Shown here: positions 52,980 to 60,889 of the stretch, piece by piece
Numbering within the stretch: the first letter of the stretch is position 1
How the letters are laid out: every line of letters begins with the position of its first letter
Source: Pseudomonas sp. 31-12
GTDB lineage: Bacteria > Pseudomonadota > Gammaproteobacteria > Pseudomonadales > Pseudomonadaceae
DNA length: 64,000 nt
NCBI RefSeq assembly: GCF_003151075.1
Contig: NZ_CP029482.1
Span: forward strand, 1,240,001 to 1,304,000
Direction: 5' to 3'
Program-made: the position numbers and the translations under genes
Notes under the pieces: model-generated
Told to the model about the DNA's origin: nothing
The model's input: the letters and a program-made list of their open reading frames with translations, nothing else
Databases searched by the model: none

Positions 52980-53357
52980 TTAGCTGTGTGGCGCAGGTTT
53001 TGGTACTGCGACGTTATCCAGCATCCGGTTCGCTGCCAGTTCGGCCAGCATTACGATCTGTTGAATGGCCATTGCCTTGTGCCGGTGCGGGCCTTCCAGA
53101 TAGTCCGCGAAGTCGCTCGCCATCACGCTGGCCTGGGCCAATGACTCGCAGGTGTGGGCCAGCAGGTCTTCGTCTTTGATGTCCGGTGCGATCAAAAACA
53201 TCGTGCTGGGTTTGCGGTTGGCAGGGGATTTGAGGGCGGCGGGGTTGAGGTAGTGATCCAGCGCGCGTTCAGCGGCGTCGTGGAATTTTTTGGAATCGAG
53301 GGATTCGTAGGGGGAAACGTCATCGGTTTCCGGAGGATTCGGAGTTTCTTTAATCAT
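52980..53357 (-). CDS. DUF6124 family protein, copy 1
   Basis: A 125-residue protein: MIKETPNPPETDDVSPYESL at the start, a Pro/Ser-rich link, then helical segments with AERALDHYLNP, TMFLIAPDIKDEDLLAHTCE and IQQIVMLAELAANRMLDNV. This is the Pseudomonas DUF6124 family (formerly grouped with DUF3077), of unknown function, small and cytosolic. It is nearly identical to the copy at 53972. The difference lies mainly in two residues near position 26 and the four extra C-terminal residues APHS. An AAGGATC site precedes the ATG. A folded RNA leader lies directly upstream. Confidence 0.85.
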   Translation of the reverse strand: MIKETPNPPETDDVSPYESLDSKKFHDAAERALDHYLNPAALKSPANRKPSTMFLIAPDIKDEDLLAHTCESLAQASVMASDFADYLEGPHRHKAMAIQQIVMLAELAANRMLDNVAVPKPAPHS

Positions 53358-53494
53358 TTGGCAAAGATCCTTAGAGTCGAGGAGTTGCCACTTTTCGTTT
53401 TCCAGACGAAAGGGTGGCAGCTGTACGCGGACTGGAAAAACCGAGAAAGGATCAAACCCGGCAGACCCGAAGGTCTCCCACGTACAGCCGCCAT
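53354..53494 (-). CDS. Possible upstream ORF in the DUF6124 leader, copy 1
   Basis: A 46-codon frame starting MAAVRGRPSGLPGL and containing CHPFVWK. Its TGA overlaps the DUF6124 ATG (ATGA). Copy 2 has a corresponding frame with the same start and CHPFAWK motif. No good ribosome-binding site precedes it, and the shared residues are explained by the conserved RNA stem, so translation is doubtful. Confidence 0.2.
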   Translation of the reverse strand: MAAVRGRPSGLPGLILSRFFQSAYSCHPFVWKTKSGNSSTLRIFAK

Positions 53495-53495
53495 A
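53390..53495 (-). promoter_or_regulatory. Structured RNA leader of DUF6124 copy 1
   Basis: Minus-strand arms 53478-53492 (GGCGGCTGTACGTGG) and 53416-53430 (CCGCGTACAGCTGCC) pair over 15 of 15 positions. Inside is a perfect AGACC-TTCG-GGTCT hairpin (53463-53476), and between stem and gene a second hairpin CTTTCG/CGAAAAG (53391-53412). All elements recur in copy 2 with compensating changes. No known riboswitch or leader name comes to mind. Confidence 0.7.
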
Positions 53496-53550
53496 ACTCA
53501 AATCGCGGTGCTGAAAAAGCGCCGCATTATGTCATGCGCTGTGATCCTTC

Positions 53551-53700
53551 TTCGGGTTTTCCAGACCCGATCGCTGAAATGCCAGCGACCCACAAAGCCT
53601 ACCCATTTCCCGTCCGACCCAACAACCGACAGAACCCGTCGGAAACATTCCCCAAAATCACCGCGTCTGTAGGACTGTGAAATCAGTTCGCCACCCGACC
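53551..53700 (-). promoter_or_regulatory. Conserved upstream region of DUF6124 copy 1
   Basis: About 120 bases (53581-53699) are almost identical to 54568-54681 and precede the leader, so they probably carry the promoter. A small hairpin CGGGT/ACCCG (53553-53569) corresponds to CAGGT/GCCTG in copy 2. The last 17 bases equal the 3' end of the LysR gene at 54665 and are a duplicated remnant of it. Confidence 0.55.
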
Positions 53701-53710
53701 CACCCAGAAG

Positions 53711-53790
53711 GGGCGGGCAGATCAAGATCAAAAGCTGCAGGCGAGCTAACGCTCGGCCTGTTGAGTGGTGAGAGGCGGGTGTATGCCGCG
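53711..53790. repeat. Dispersed intergenic repeat, tail copy
   Basis: GGCAGATCAAGATCAAAAGC and GGCGAGCTAACGCTCGGCCT repeat the tail of the block at 52262-52598. Here the tail directly follows the LysR remnant, marking the junction of the tandem duplication. Confidence 0.7.
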
Positions 53791-53793
53791 CTC

Positions 53794-53958
53794 TTGTAGG
53801 AGCGAGGCTTGCCCGCGAAGGCGGCCTGACAGCCGACCAATCTCTTGCAGATGTACCCAATTCAATTGTGGGAGCGGGCTTGCTCGCGAAGGCGGTGGAT
53901 CAGTCGATATCAATGTTGAATGACCCGCTTTCGCGAGCAAGCCCGCTCCCACATTGGG
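53794..53958. repeat. REP cluster (one spacer unit plus inverted pair)
   Basis: One GTAGGAGCGAGGCTTGCCCG unit, the spacer CTGACAGCCGACCAATCTCT, then an inverted pair with GTGGGAGCGGGCTTGCTCGC at 53870 and its inverse ending near 53955. It is the equivalent of the longer array at 52600-52975. Confidence 0.8.
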
Positions 53959-53971
53959 ATTAGCCGTGCGG

Positions 53972-54337
53972 CTAAGGTTTTGGTATGGCGACGTTATCCA
54001 GCATCCGGTTTGCGGCCAGTTCAGCCAGCATGACGATCTGTTGAATGGCCATTGCCTTGTGCCGGTGCGGGCCTTCCAGATAGTCCGCGAAGTCGCTCGC
54101 CATCACGCTGGCTTGGGCCAATGACTCGCAGGTGTGGGCCAGCAGGTCTTCGTCTTTGATGTCCGGTGCGATCAAAAACATCGTGCTGGGTTTGCGGTTG
54201 GCAGGGGATTTGAGGGCGGCGGGGTTGAGGTAGTGATCCAGCGCGCGTTCGGCGGCTTCGTTGAGTTTTTTGGAATCGAGGGATTCGTAAGGGGAAACGT
54301 CGTCGGTTTCCGGAGGGTTCGGTGTTTCTTTGATCAT
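53972..54337 (-). CDS. DUF6124 family protein, copy 2
   Basis: A 121-residue protein that matches copy 1 almost residue for residue (SKKLNEAAERALDHYL here against SKKFHDAAERALDHYL) and ends IPKP without the extra APHS. Differences between the copies are few, and many are silent, so the duplication is recent or the copies are kept alike by gene conversion. The gene follows the same type of RNA leader, but with a poorer ribosome-binding site. Function is unknown. Confidence 0.85.
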   Translation of the reverse strand: MIKETPNPPETDDVSPYESLDSKKLNEAAERALDHYLNPAALKSPANRKPSTMFLIAPDIKDEDLLAHTCESLAQASVMASDFADYLEGPHRHKAMAIQQIVMLAELAANRMLDNVAIPKP

Positions 54338-54358
54338 AAAAAATTACTCGATATGGGA

Positions 54359-54475
54359 TTAATCGAGCTGCCATTTTCGTTTCCAAGCGAAAGGGTGGCA
54401 GCCATGCGCGGTCTGGAAAACCGGATATCCCACCAAAACCGGCAGACCCGAAGGTCTCCCGCGCACAGCCGCCAT
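54359..54475 (-). CDS. Possible upstream ORF in the DUF6124 leader, copy 2
   Basis: A 38-codon frame (MAAVRGRPSGLPVLVGYPVF, later CHPFAWKRKW) that ends 21 bases before the DUF6124 start and so lacks the stop-start overlap of copy 1. The ribosome-binding site is absent. It is listed because the first twelve residues are shared with copy 1. Confidence 0.2.
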   Translation of the reverse strand: MAAVRGRPSGLPVLVGYPVFQTAHGCHPFAWKRKWQLD

Positions 54476-54476
54476 A
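54370..54476 (-). promoter_or_regulatory. Structured RNA leader of DUF6124 copy 2
   Basis: Minus-strand arms 54459-54473 (GGCGGCTGTGCGCGG) and 54397-54411 (CCGCGCATGGCTGCC) pair at all 15 positions although they differ from copy 1 at several. The same AGACC-TTCG-GGTCT hairpin lies inside, and a TTTCG/CGAAA hairpin sits on the gene side. The part from 54480 to 54664 matches the copy 1 upstream region and holds no gene. Confidence 0.7.
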
Positions 54477-54664
54477 ACAAGGAATTGCGTGCAGAAAAAA
54501 GCGCCGCAGTATGCCATGTGCTGTGATGGGAATATCAGGTTTCCAAGCCTGGCCGCTGATTTTGCAGCGACCCACAAAGCCTACCCATTTCCCGTCCGAC
54601 CCAACAACCGACAGAACCCGTCGGAAACATTCCCCAAAATCACCGCGTCTGTAGGACGGTGAAA

Positions 54665-55633
54665 TCAGTTCGCCACCCGAACCCCGCCCAGACTCCCACT
54701 CAATTCATACGCCACCAATTCCGCCTGATGCGCCGCCAGTATTTCCGGCAGTGACCCGCGCAAGTACTCGACCCACGTCTTGATCTTCGCGTCCAGGTAC
54801 TGCCGCGACGGGTAGATCGCATACAGATTCAGTTCCTGCGAGCGGTAGTTCGGCATCACTCGCACCAGCGTGCCGTTGCGCAAGCCTTCGATCGCCGCGT
54901 ACACCGGCAACACGCCGACGCCCATGCCGCTGATGATCGCGGTTTTCATCGCGTCAGCCGAGTTCACCAGGAATGGCGAGCTGTTGATGGTGACCATTTC
55001 CTGGCCTTCCGGACCGTCGAAGGTCCATTTCTCCAGCGGGATCACCGGGCTCACCAGACGCAGGCACGCGTGGTTGAGCAAGTCGCTGGGTTTGTGTGCG
55101 CAGCCGTTGGCTTTCACATAAGCGGGCGAGGCGCAGACGATGCTGTAGGTGATGCCCAGGCGCTGGGAGACGAAGCCCGAGTCCGGCAGTTCGCTGGCCA
55201 GCACGATGGAGACGTCGTAACCCTCGTCGAGCAAGTCCGGCACGCGGTTGGCCATGGTCAGGTCGAAGGTCACGTCCGGGTGAGTCTTGCGATAGCGGGC
55301 GATGGCGTCGATCACGAAGTGCTGGCCGATGCCGGTCATGGTGTGCACTTTGAGCTGCCCGGCCGGGCGCGCGTGGGCGTCGCTGGCTTCGGCTTCGGCT
55401 TCTTCGACGTAGGCCAGGATCTGCTCGCAGCGCAACAGATAGCGCTTGCCGGCCTCGGTCAGGGCGATGCGGCGGGTGGTGCGGTTGAGCAGGCGGGTTT
55501 GCAGGTGGGCTTCCAGATTGGAGACCGCGCGCGAGACGTTGGCCGTGGTGGTGTCGAGTTGCACGGCGGCGGCGGTGAAGCTGCCGGCCTCGGCCACGTA
55601 ACTGAAGGCGCGCATGTTTTGCAAAGTGTCCAT
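54665..55633 (-). CDS. LysR-type regulator of the aromatic-acid efflux genes
   Basis: A 322-residue LysR protein: MDTLQNMRAFSYVAEAGSFT, then the recognition helix TTTANVSRAVSNLEAHL, and an effector domain with MTGIGQHFVIDAIARYR and YDVSIVLASELPDSGF. It is divergent from the outer-membrane channel gene of the efflux operon. The arrangement parallels E. coli aaeR-aaeXAB, where AaeR senses hydroxybenzoates, so the same role is likely. Its last 17 bases also exist as a detached copy at 53683-53699. Confidence 0.8.
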   Translation of the reverse strand: MDTLQNMRAFSYVAEAGSFTAAAVQLDTTTANVSRAVSNLEAHLQTRLLNRTTRRIALTEAGKRYLLRCEQILAYVEEAEAEASDAHARPAGQLKVHTMTGIGQHFVIDAIARYRKTHPDVTFDLTMANRVPDLLDEGYDVSIVLASELPDSGFVSQRLGITYSIVCASPAYVKANGCAHKPSDLLNHACLRLVSPVIPLEKWTFDGPEGQEMVTINSSPFLVNSADAMKTAIISGMGVGVLPVYAAIEGLRNGTLVRVMPNYRSQELNLYAIYPSRQYLDAKIKTWVEYLRGSLPEILAAHQAELVAYELSGSLGGVRVAN

Positions 55634-55788
55634 GGGGTGCTCTCGGGTGCGATGGCAAATTGTGACACAAGGTTTCAGAGACTGAGACCCCGACCAAGGG
55701 ATTATCGCGTTAACGGTAACAAAGATTCACAGGATTCCCAGCTTATCGCCACTAAGACCCACCCCTAGAATTGCGTCGCTGCATGAAA

Positions 55789-55884
55789 CCCTGTGGGAGC
55801 GAGCTTGCTCGCGATGGCGGTGGGGCAGGCAGCATCAATGTCAGCCGTAACGGCCTCATCGCGAGCAAGCTCGCTCCCACAAAG
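55789..55884. repeat. REP pair (inverted)
   Basis: CCTGTGGGAGCGAGCTTGCT at 55789 and its inverted copy ending at 55884. It fills much of the 307-bp divergent region between the LysR and efflux genes. The remaining sequence, on the LysR side, should hold both promoters. Confidence 0.85.
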
Positions 55885-55940
55885 ATCGCGTTGCCCGCTC
55901 TACCAATATCGTGCCTTCTCCATTTCAGGAATTTTCAGCA

Positions 55941-57440
55941 GTGCCGCGTCGCATCAACAGAGCGCTTCAGACGCTCAGTGTTCTGGCTTTATCCCTGACC
56001 CTCAGCGGCTGCATCGGAACCGGAGGAATTGCCCCGCAGGGCCAGGCACTGGAGGCCAATTCACTGGCCACCGACGACGCCATCCAGAGCGCCGCGCAGG
56101 ACGCTCACTGGCCAACCGCGCAATGGTGGCAGGCCTATGGCGACCCGCAATTGAACCGCTGGATCGACCTCGCCGTGCAAGGCAGCCCGACCATGGCCAT
56201 GGCCGCCGCGCGGGTGCGGCAGGCCAAGTCCATGGCCGGTATCGCCGAGTCCGCCGAGTCGTTGCAGATCAATGGCGAATCCACCCTCAAGCGCCACAAC
56301 TGGCCCACGGATCAGTTTTATGGACCGGGCGAGTTGGCCAACTCGACGACCTGGGACAACAACGCCGCGCTGGGTTTCAGCTACGCCCTCGACCTTTGGG
56401 GCCGCGAAAGCAACGCCACCGAGCGCGCCGTGGACATGGCGCACATGACGGCCGCCGAAGCGCGTCTGGCTCAGCTCGAACTGCAGAACAACATCGTGCG
56501 CGCCTACATCGAACTGTCGTTGCATTACGCGCAGCGGGACATTGTCGAGGCGACCCTGAAACAGCAGCAGCAGATTCTCGATCTGGCGCAAAAACGCCTG
56601 AGCGGTGGCATCGGCACCCATTTCGAAGTCAGCCAGGCGGAAGCCCCGCTGCCGGAAACCCATCGCCAGATCGACGCGCTGGACGAAGAAATCGCCCTAA
56701 GCCGCAACCAGCTTGCAGCTCTCGCAGGGAAAGGCCCGGGCGAGGGCGCGCAGTTGCAGCGGCCCACGTTATCGTTGGCCGCGCCGCTGAAACTGCCGTC
56801 GTCTTTGCCCGCGCAATTGCTCGGCCAACGCCCGGACGTGGTTGCCAGTCGCTGGCAAGTGGCGGCCCAGGCGCGGGGCATCGATGTCGCCCACGCCGGT
56901 TTCTACCCCAACGTCGATCTGGTCGGCAGCCTCGGCTACATGGCCACCGGCGGTGGGGCGCTGGAGTTTTTGACCGGCAAGAAACTCAACTACAGCGTCG
57001 GTCCCGCGATCTCGTTGCCGATCTTCGATGGCGGGCGCTTGCGCTCGGAGCTGGGCGAAGCCTCGGCCGGGTACGACATTGCCGTGGCCCGGTACAACCA
57101 GACGCTGGTCAACGCGCTGAAAAACATCTCCGACCAGTTGATCCGCCGCGAGTCCATGGACAAGCAGCAAACCTTCGCCGCCGAGTCCGTGGCCACCGCG
57201 CAGAAGACTTACGACATCGCGATGATCGCGTATCAGCGCGGGCTCACCGATTACCTCAACGTGCTCAATGCGCAGACTTTGTTGTTGAAGCAACAGCAGG
57301 TGCAGCAGCGGGTTCAGGCGGCGCGGCTAAGTGCTCATGCTGAATTGGTGACGGCGCTCGGTGGAGGGCTTGGTGCAGGTAACGATGTGCCGGAAGACAG
57401 CCGCACCCAGGCACCGAAAACCCCGATGCTACTTAAGTGA
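55941..57440 (+). CDS. NodT-type outer-membrane efflux lipoprotein
   Basis: A 499-residue outer-membrane factor of the RND/EmrAB type. The signal peptide ends in a lipobox LTLSGC near residue 21, so it is a lipoprotein. Two OEP repeats follow (WWQAYGDPQLNRWIDLAVQG; SVGPAISLPIFDGGRLRSEL). TolC-like proteins form the outer channel of tripartite pumps. The start is probably GTG at 55941 behind AGGAA; GTG at 55911 is also in frame but would place extra residues before the signal. It is the first gene of the pump set, with 138 bp and a REP pair before the next. Confidence 0.87.
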   Translation: MPRRINRALQTLSVLALSLTLSGCIGTGGIAPQGQALEANSLATDDAIQSAAQDAHWPTAQWWQAYGDPQLNRWIDLAVQGSPTMAMAAARVRQAKSMAGIAESAESLQINGESTLKRHNWPTDQFYGPGELANSTTWDNNAALGFSYALDLWGRESNATERAVDMAHMTAAEARLAQLELQNNIVRAYIELSLHYAQRDIVEATLKQQQQILDLAQKRLSGGIGTHFEVSQAEAPLPETHRQIDALDEEIALSRNQLAALAGKGPGEGAQLQRPTLSLAAPLKLPSSLPAQLLGQRPDVVASRWQVAAQARGIDVAHAGFYPNVDLVGSLGYMATGGGALEFLTGKKLNYSVGPAISLPIFDGGRLRSELGEASAGYDIAVARYNQTLVNALKNISDQLIRRESMDKQQTFAAESVATAQKTYDIAMIAYQRGLTDYLNVLNAQTLLLKQQQVQQRVQAARLSAHAELVTALGGGLGAGNDVPEDSRTQAPKTPMLLK

Positions 57441-57447
57441 ACACAAA

Positions 57448-57543
57448 CCCTGTGGGAGCCAGCCTGCTGGCGATTGCGGTGCGTCAGGTGACATCAGCAT
57501 CGACTGACACACTGCAATCGCCAGCAGGCTGGCTCCCACAGGG
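57448..57543. repeat. REP pair (GCCAGCCTGCTGGCGATTGC type)
   Basis: A CCCTGTGGGAGCCAGCCTGC arm at 57448 and its inverted copy ending at 57543. It lies inside the efflux operon, between the channel gene and the FUSC gene. Confidence 0.85.
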
Positions 57544-57578
57544 ATCTCATCTGGCTGAATATCAATGAGCAGGATTCC

Positions 57579-59771
57579 ATGACTCCCTCGCCCGCACCTC
57601 TGCGCTGGCTGTATTCCCTTGAATGGCGCCGGGGTTTCTTCGACTGGGCACGCAGTGATGGCGTGACCTGGGTCTACATTTTCAAGGTGCTGATCGCCGC
57701 GTTCCTGACCCTGTGGCTGGCGATGCGCCTGGAATTGCCGCAACCGCGCACGGCGATGATCACCGTGTTCATCGTCATGCAGCCGCAAAGCGGCCAGGTA
57801 TTCGCCAAGAGTTTTTACCGCTTCCTGGGCACTCTGGCCGGGTCGGCGGTGATGGTCGCGTTGATTGCCTTGTTCGCCCAGAACACCGAACTGTTCCTCG
57901 GCTCGCTGGCGATCTGGGTCGGCATCTGCTCGGCCGGTGCGGCGCGTTATCGCAACTTTCGCGCCTACGGTTTCGTGCTCGCCGGGTACACCGCCGCGAT
58001 GGTCGGTTTGCCCGCGTTGGCCCACCCGGACGGCGCCTTCATGGCGGCGGTTTGGCGGGTGCTGGAAATCTCCTTGGGCATTCTCTGCGCCACCGTGGTC
58101 AGCGCCGCGATCCTGCCGCAAACCGCCAGCGCGGCGATGCGCAACGCCTTGTATCAGCGCTTCGGTGTGTTCGCCTTGTTCGTCACCGATGGCCTGCGCG
58201 GTCGCAGCAAACGGGACGCTTTCGAAGCCAGCAACGTGCGCTTTATCGCCGAAGCGGTCGGCCTGGAAGGGCTGCGCAGCGTCACTGTGTTCGAGGATCC
58301 ACACATGCGTCGGCGCAACGGCCGACTGAGTCGCTTGAACAGTGAATTCATGGGCATCACCACGCGGTTCAACGCCTTGCACCAACTGCTCGAACGCTTG
58401 CGCAGCAGCGGCGCTGACCACGTGGTGGCGGCCATCAAGCCGGGGTTGCAGGACCTGGCGGAATTGCTCGACGGCTTCAGCGGTCGCGCCTTGACCAGCC
58501 CCGACGCCGCACGCCTGACCAGCGCATTGGCGATCTACAAGGAGCACCTGCCGACGCGGGTGCGTAGCCTGCGGGCGATCTTTCAGGAGCGCGAGCCGAG
58601 CGACGCCGAGCAGCTCGATTTCCACACCGCCTACGAACTGCTTTATCGCTTCGTCGACGAGTTGCACAGTTATGCACAGACCCACGCTTCGCTGGCCGAT
58701 CACAGCCATGCCCGGGAGCAATGGGACGAGCCCTTCACTCCGCAAACCAACTGGATGGCCTCGGCGGCTTCGGGGATTCGTGCAGCATTCATTCTGGTCG
58801 TACTCGGCAGCTATTGGGTGGCGACGGCGTGGCCGAGCGGGGCGACGATGACGCTGATCGCCGCGGCTACTGTCGGTCTTTCTGCCGCGACGCCGAACCC
58901 CAAGCGCATGGCATTCCAGATGGCGTGCGGGACTTTCCTCGGGGCGCTGATCGGCTTCGTCGAGATGTTTTTCATCTTCCCGTGGATCGACGGTTTTCCA
59001 TTGCTGTGCGTGATGCTCGCACCGGTGATCGTGCTCGGCTCATTCCTCACTTCGCGGCCGCAATACGCCGGTGTCGGCCTCGGCTTGCTGATCTTCTTCA
59101 GCACCGGTTCGGTGCCGGACAACCTCACCGTCTACAACCCTTACGCGTTCATCAACGACTACATCGCCATGGTGCTCGGCATGCTGGTGTGCGCCGCGGC
59201 CGGGGCAATCATTCTGCCGCCGAACAGCCGCTGGTTGTGGCGTCGGCTGGAGCAGGATTTGCGCAGGCAAGTGGTCTATGCAATCAGCGGCAAGCTCAAG
59301 GGCCTGGCCTCGAGTTTCGAAAGCCGTACCCGGGACTTGCTGCATCAGGCCTACGGTCTCGCGGTGGGTCAGCCGCAGGTACAACGGGACTTGCTGCGCT
59401 GGATGTTCGTGGTGCTGGAGGTCGGCCACGCGATCATCGAGTTGCGCAAGGAACAGGCAATTCTGCCGGTGCATCCGGCCTATGCCGAATCTCAACCGTG
59501 GCGCCAGGCAATCCGCGTGATGGGCCGCTCGCTGGTGCGGCTGTTTCTGCAACCGAGCCAGAGCAATCTGGAGCGCGGATTGATTGCGGTCGACCATGCG
59601 ATCAGTCGCGTGCAGGCCACTGACGAACCCTTTGCACCGCATTTCGACACCTCGGCTTTACGTCGGGTGAAGAGCTATCTGCACTTCATTCGTACGTCGC
59701 TGCTCGACCCGCAATCACCGCTCAGCGCCTATGCAACAACCCATTCCCAAGGACTTGAACATGCCTCGTGA
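57579..59771 (+). CDS. FUSC/AaeB-type inner-membrane efflux protein
   Basis: A 730-residue inner-membrane protein of the aromatic-acid exporter family. It has two sets of hydrophobic helices (about 30-190 and 395-540) separated by a long hydrophilic region. Conserved FUSC segments include MRLELPQPRTAMITVFIVMQ with PQSGQVFAKSFYRFLGTLAG, and YWVATAWPSGATMTLIAAAT in the second half. With HlyD and DUF1656 proteins it forms an AaeXAB-like pump for hydroxybenzoates or similar aromatic acids. Its last 11 bases overlap the DUF1656 gene. Confidence 0.87.
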   Translation: MTPSPAPLRWLYSLEWRRGFFDWARSDGVTWVYIFKVLIAAFLTLWLAMRLELPQPRTAMITVFIVMQPQSGQVFAKSFYRFLGTLAGSAVMVALIALFAQNTELFLGSLAIWVGICSAGAARYRNFRAYGFVLAGYTAAMVGLPALAHPDGAFMAAVWRVLEISLGILCATVVSAAILPQTASAAMRNALYQRFGVFALFVTDGLRGRSKRDAFEASNVRFIAEAVGLEGLRSVTVFEDPHMRRRNGRLSRLNSEFMGITTRFNALHQLLERLRSSGADHVVAAIKPGLQDLAELLDGFSGRALTSPDAARLTSALAIYKEHLPTRVRSLRAIFQEREPSDAEQLDFHTAYELLYRFVDELHSYAQTHASLADHSHAREQWDEPFTPQTNWMASAASGIRAAFILVVLGSYWVATAWPSGATMTLIAAATVGLSAATPNPKRMAFQMACGTFLGALIGFVEMFFIFPWIDGFPLLCVMLAPVIVLGSFLTSRPQYAGVGLGLLIFFSTGSVPDNLTVYNPYAFINDYIAMVLGMLVCAAAGAIILPPNSRWLWRRLEQDLRRQVVYAISGKLKGLASSFESRTRDLLHQAYGLAVGQPQVQRDLLRWMFVVLEVGHAIIELRKEQAILPVHPAYAESQPWRQAIRVMGRSLVRLFLQPSQSNLERGLIAVDHAISRVQATDEPFAPHFDTSALRRVKSYLHFIRTSLLDPQSPLSAYATTHSQGLEHAS

Positions 59772-59961
59772 AATCGCCTTCCACGGCGTGTACATGCCGA
59801 CGATGACGCTGATGTTTTTCATCGCCGCGGCGCTGGCCTGGGCGCTGGACCGATTCCTGTCCGGGTTCGACCTGTACCGTTTTTTCTGGCACCCGGCGCT
59901 GCTGCGCCTGAGCCTGTTTAGCTGTCTGTTCGGCGCCCTGGCGCTGACTGTCTACCACTGA
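59761..59961 (+). CDS. DUF1656 (AaeX-like) small membrane protein
   Basis: A 66-residue protein with two hydrophobic helices (about 12-30 and 45-62) and the DUF1656 start MPREIAFHGVYMPTMTLMFF. AaeX-type proteins are small subunits encoded with FUSC and HlyD partners in efflux loci. It begins within the FUSC gene (11-base overlap) and ends 27 bases before the adaptor gene, so translation is coupled. Confidence 0.87.
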   Translation: MPREIAFHGVYMPTMTLMFFIAAALAWALDRFLSGFDLYRFFWHPALLRLSLFSCLFGALALTVYH

Positions 59962-59988
59962 CTCTCTATCTCTGAAGAAAAGGCACCG

Positions 59989-60849
59989 ATGAAAAAGCTT
60001 TTCAGCCTGCTCGCCACCCTGTTGGTGCTGGCCCTCGCCCTATGGATCGGCCGCACCCTCTGGGTGCATTACATGGACACGCCGTGGACGCGCGACGGCC
60101 GGGTGCGCGCCGACATCATCAACGTCGCCGCCGACGTCACCGGCGAAGTGGTGGACGTGCCAGTGCGCGACAACCAACAGGTGAAAAAGGGCGATTTGCT
60201 GATGCGCATCGACCCCGGGCACTACCGCATCGCGGTCAAACAGGCGCAGGCATTGGTGGCTTCACGCAAGTCAACGTGGGAAATGCGCAAGGTCAACGCC
60301 CATCGCCGCGCCGACATGGATGCCCTGGTGATCTCCAAAGAAAACCGCGACGACGCCAGCAACATCGCCGACTCGGCCCTGGCCGATTACCAGCATGCCC
60401 AGGCGCAACTGGAAGCGGCCGAACTGAACCTCAAACGCACTGAGGTCCGCGCGGCGGTGGACGGTTATGTGACGAACCTCAACGTGCATCGGGGCGACTA
60501 CGCGCGCATCGGCGAAGCGAAAATGGCCGTGGTCGATATGAACTCGTTCTGGGTGTATGGCTTCTTCGAGGAAACCAAGCTGCCGCACGTGCGGGTGGGC
60601 GACAAGGCCGACATGCAGTTGATGAGCGGCGAAGTGTTGAAAGGGCATGTGGAAAGTATTTCTCGCGGGATCTACGACCGCGATAACCCGGAAAGTCGCG
60701 AGCTGATTGCGGATGTGAACCCGACGTTCAATTGGGTACGCCTGGCGCAGCGGGTGCCAGTGCGGATTCACATTGATGAGGTGCCGGAGGGGGTGCTGTT
60801 GGCGGCGGGGATTACGTGCACGGTGGTGGTAAAGCAGGGTTCCGAATAG
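59989..60849 (+). CDS. HlyD-family periplasmic adaptor (AaeA-like)
   Basis: A 286-residue membrane-fusion protein anchored by one N-terminal helix (LLATLLVLALALWIGRTLWV). The DGRVRADIINVAADVTGEVV and VPVRDNQQVKKGDLLMRIDP segments form the first half of the lipoyl domain, followed by a helical hairpin (about 85-150), the second half (LKRTEVRAAVDGYVTNLNVH, then RGDYARIGE) and a beta-barrel. It connects the FUSC pump with the outer channel encoded at 55941. It is the last gene of the operon. Confidence 0.9.
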   Translation: MKKLFSLLATLLVLALALWIGRTLWVHYMDTPWTRDGRVRADIINVAADVTGEVVDVPVRDNQQVKKGDLLMRIDPGHYRIAVKQAQALVASRKSTWEMRKVNAHRRADMDALVISKENRDDASNIADSALADYQHAQAQLEAAELNLKRTEVRAAVDGYVTNLNVHRGDYARIGEAKMAVVDMNSFWVYGFFEETKLPHVRVGDKADMQLMSGEVLKGHVESISRGIYDRDNPESRELIADVNPTFNWVRLAQRVPVRIHIDEVPEGVLLAAGITCTVVVKQGSE

Positions 60850-60889
60850 CAGGCAGCATTTGGTGAGCTCGCCTGCGCCTTACTTGCCG

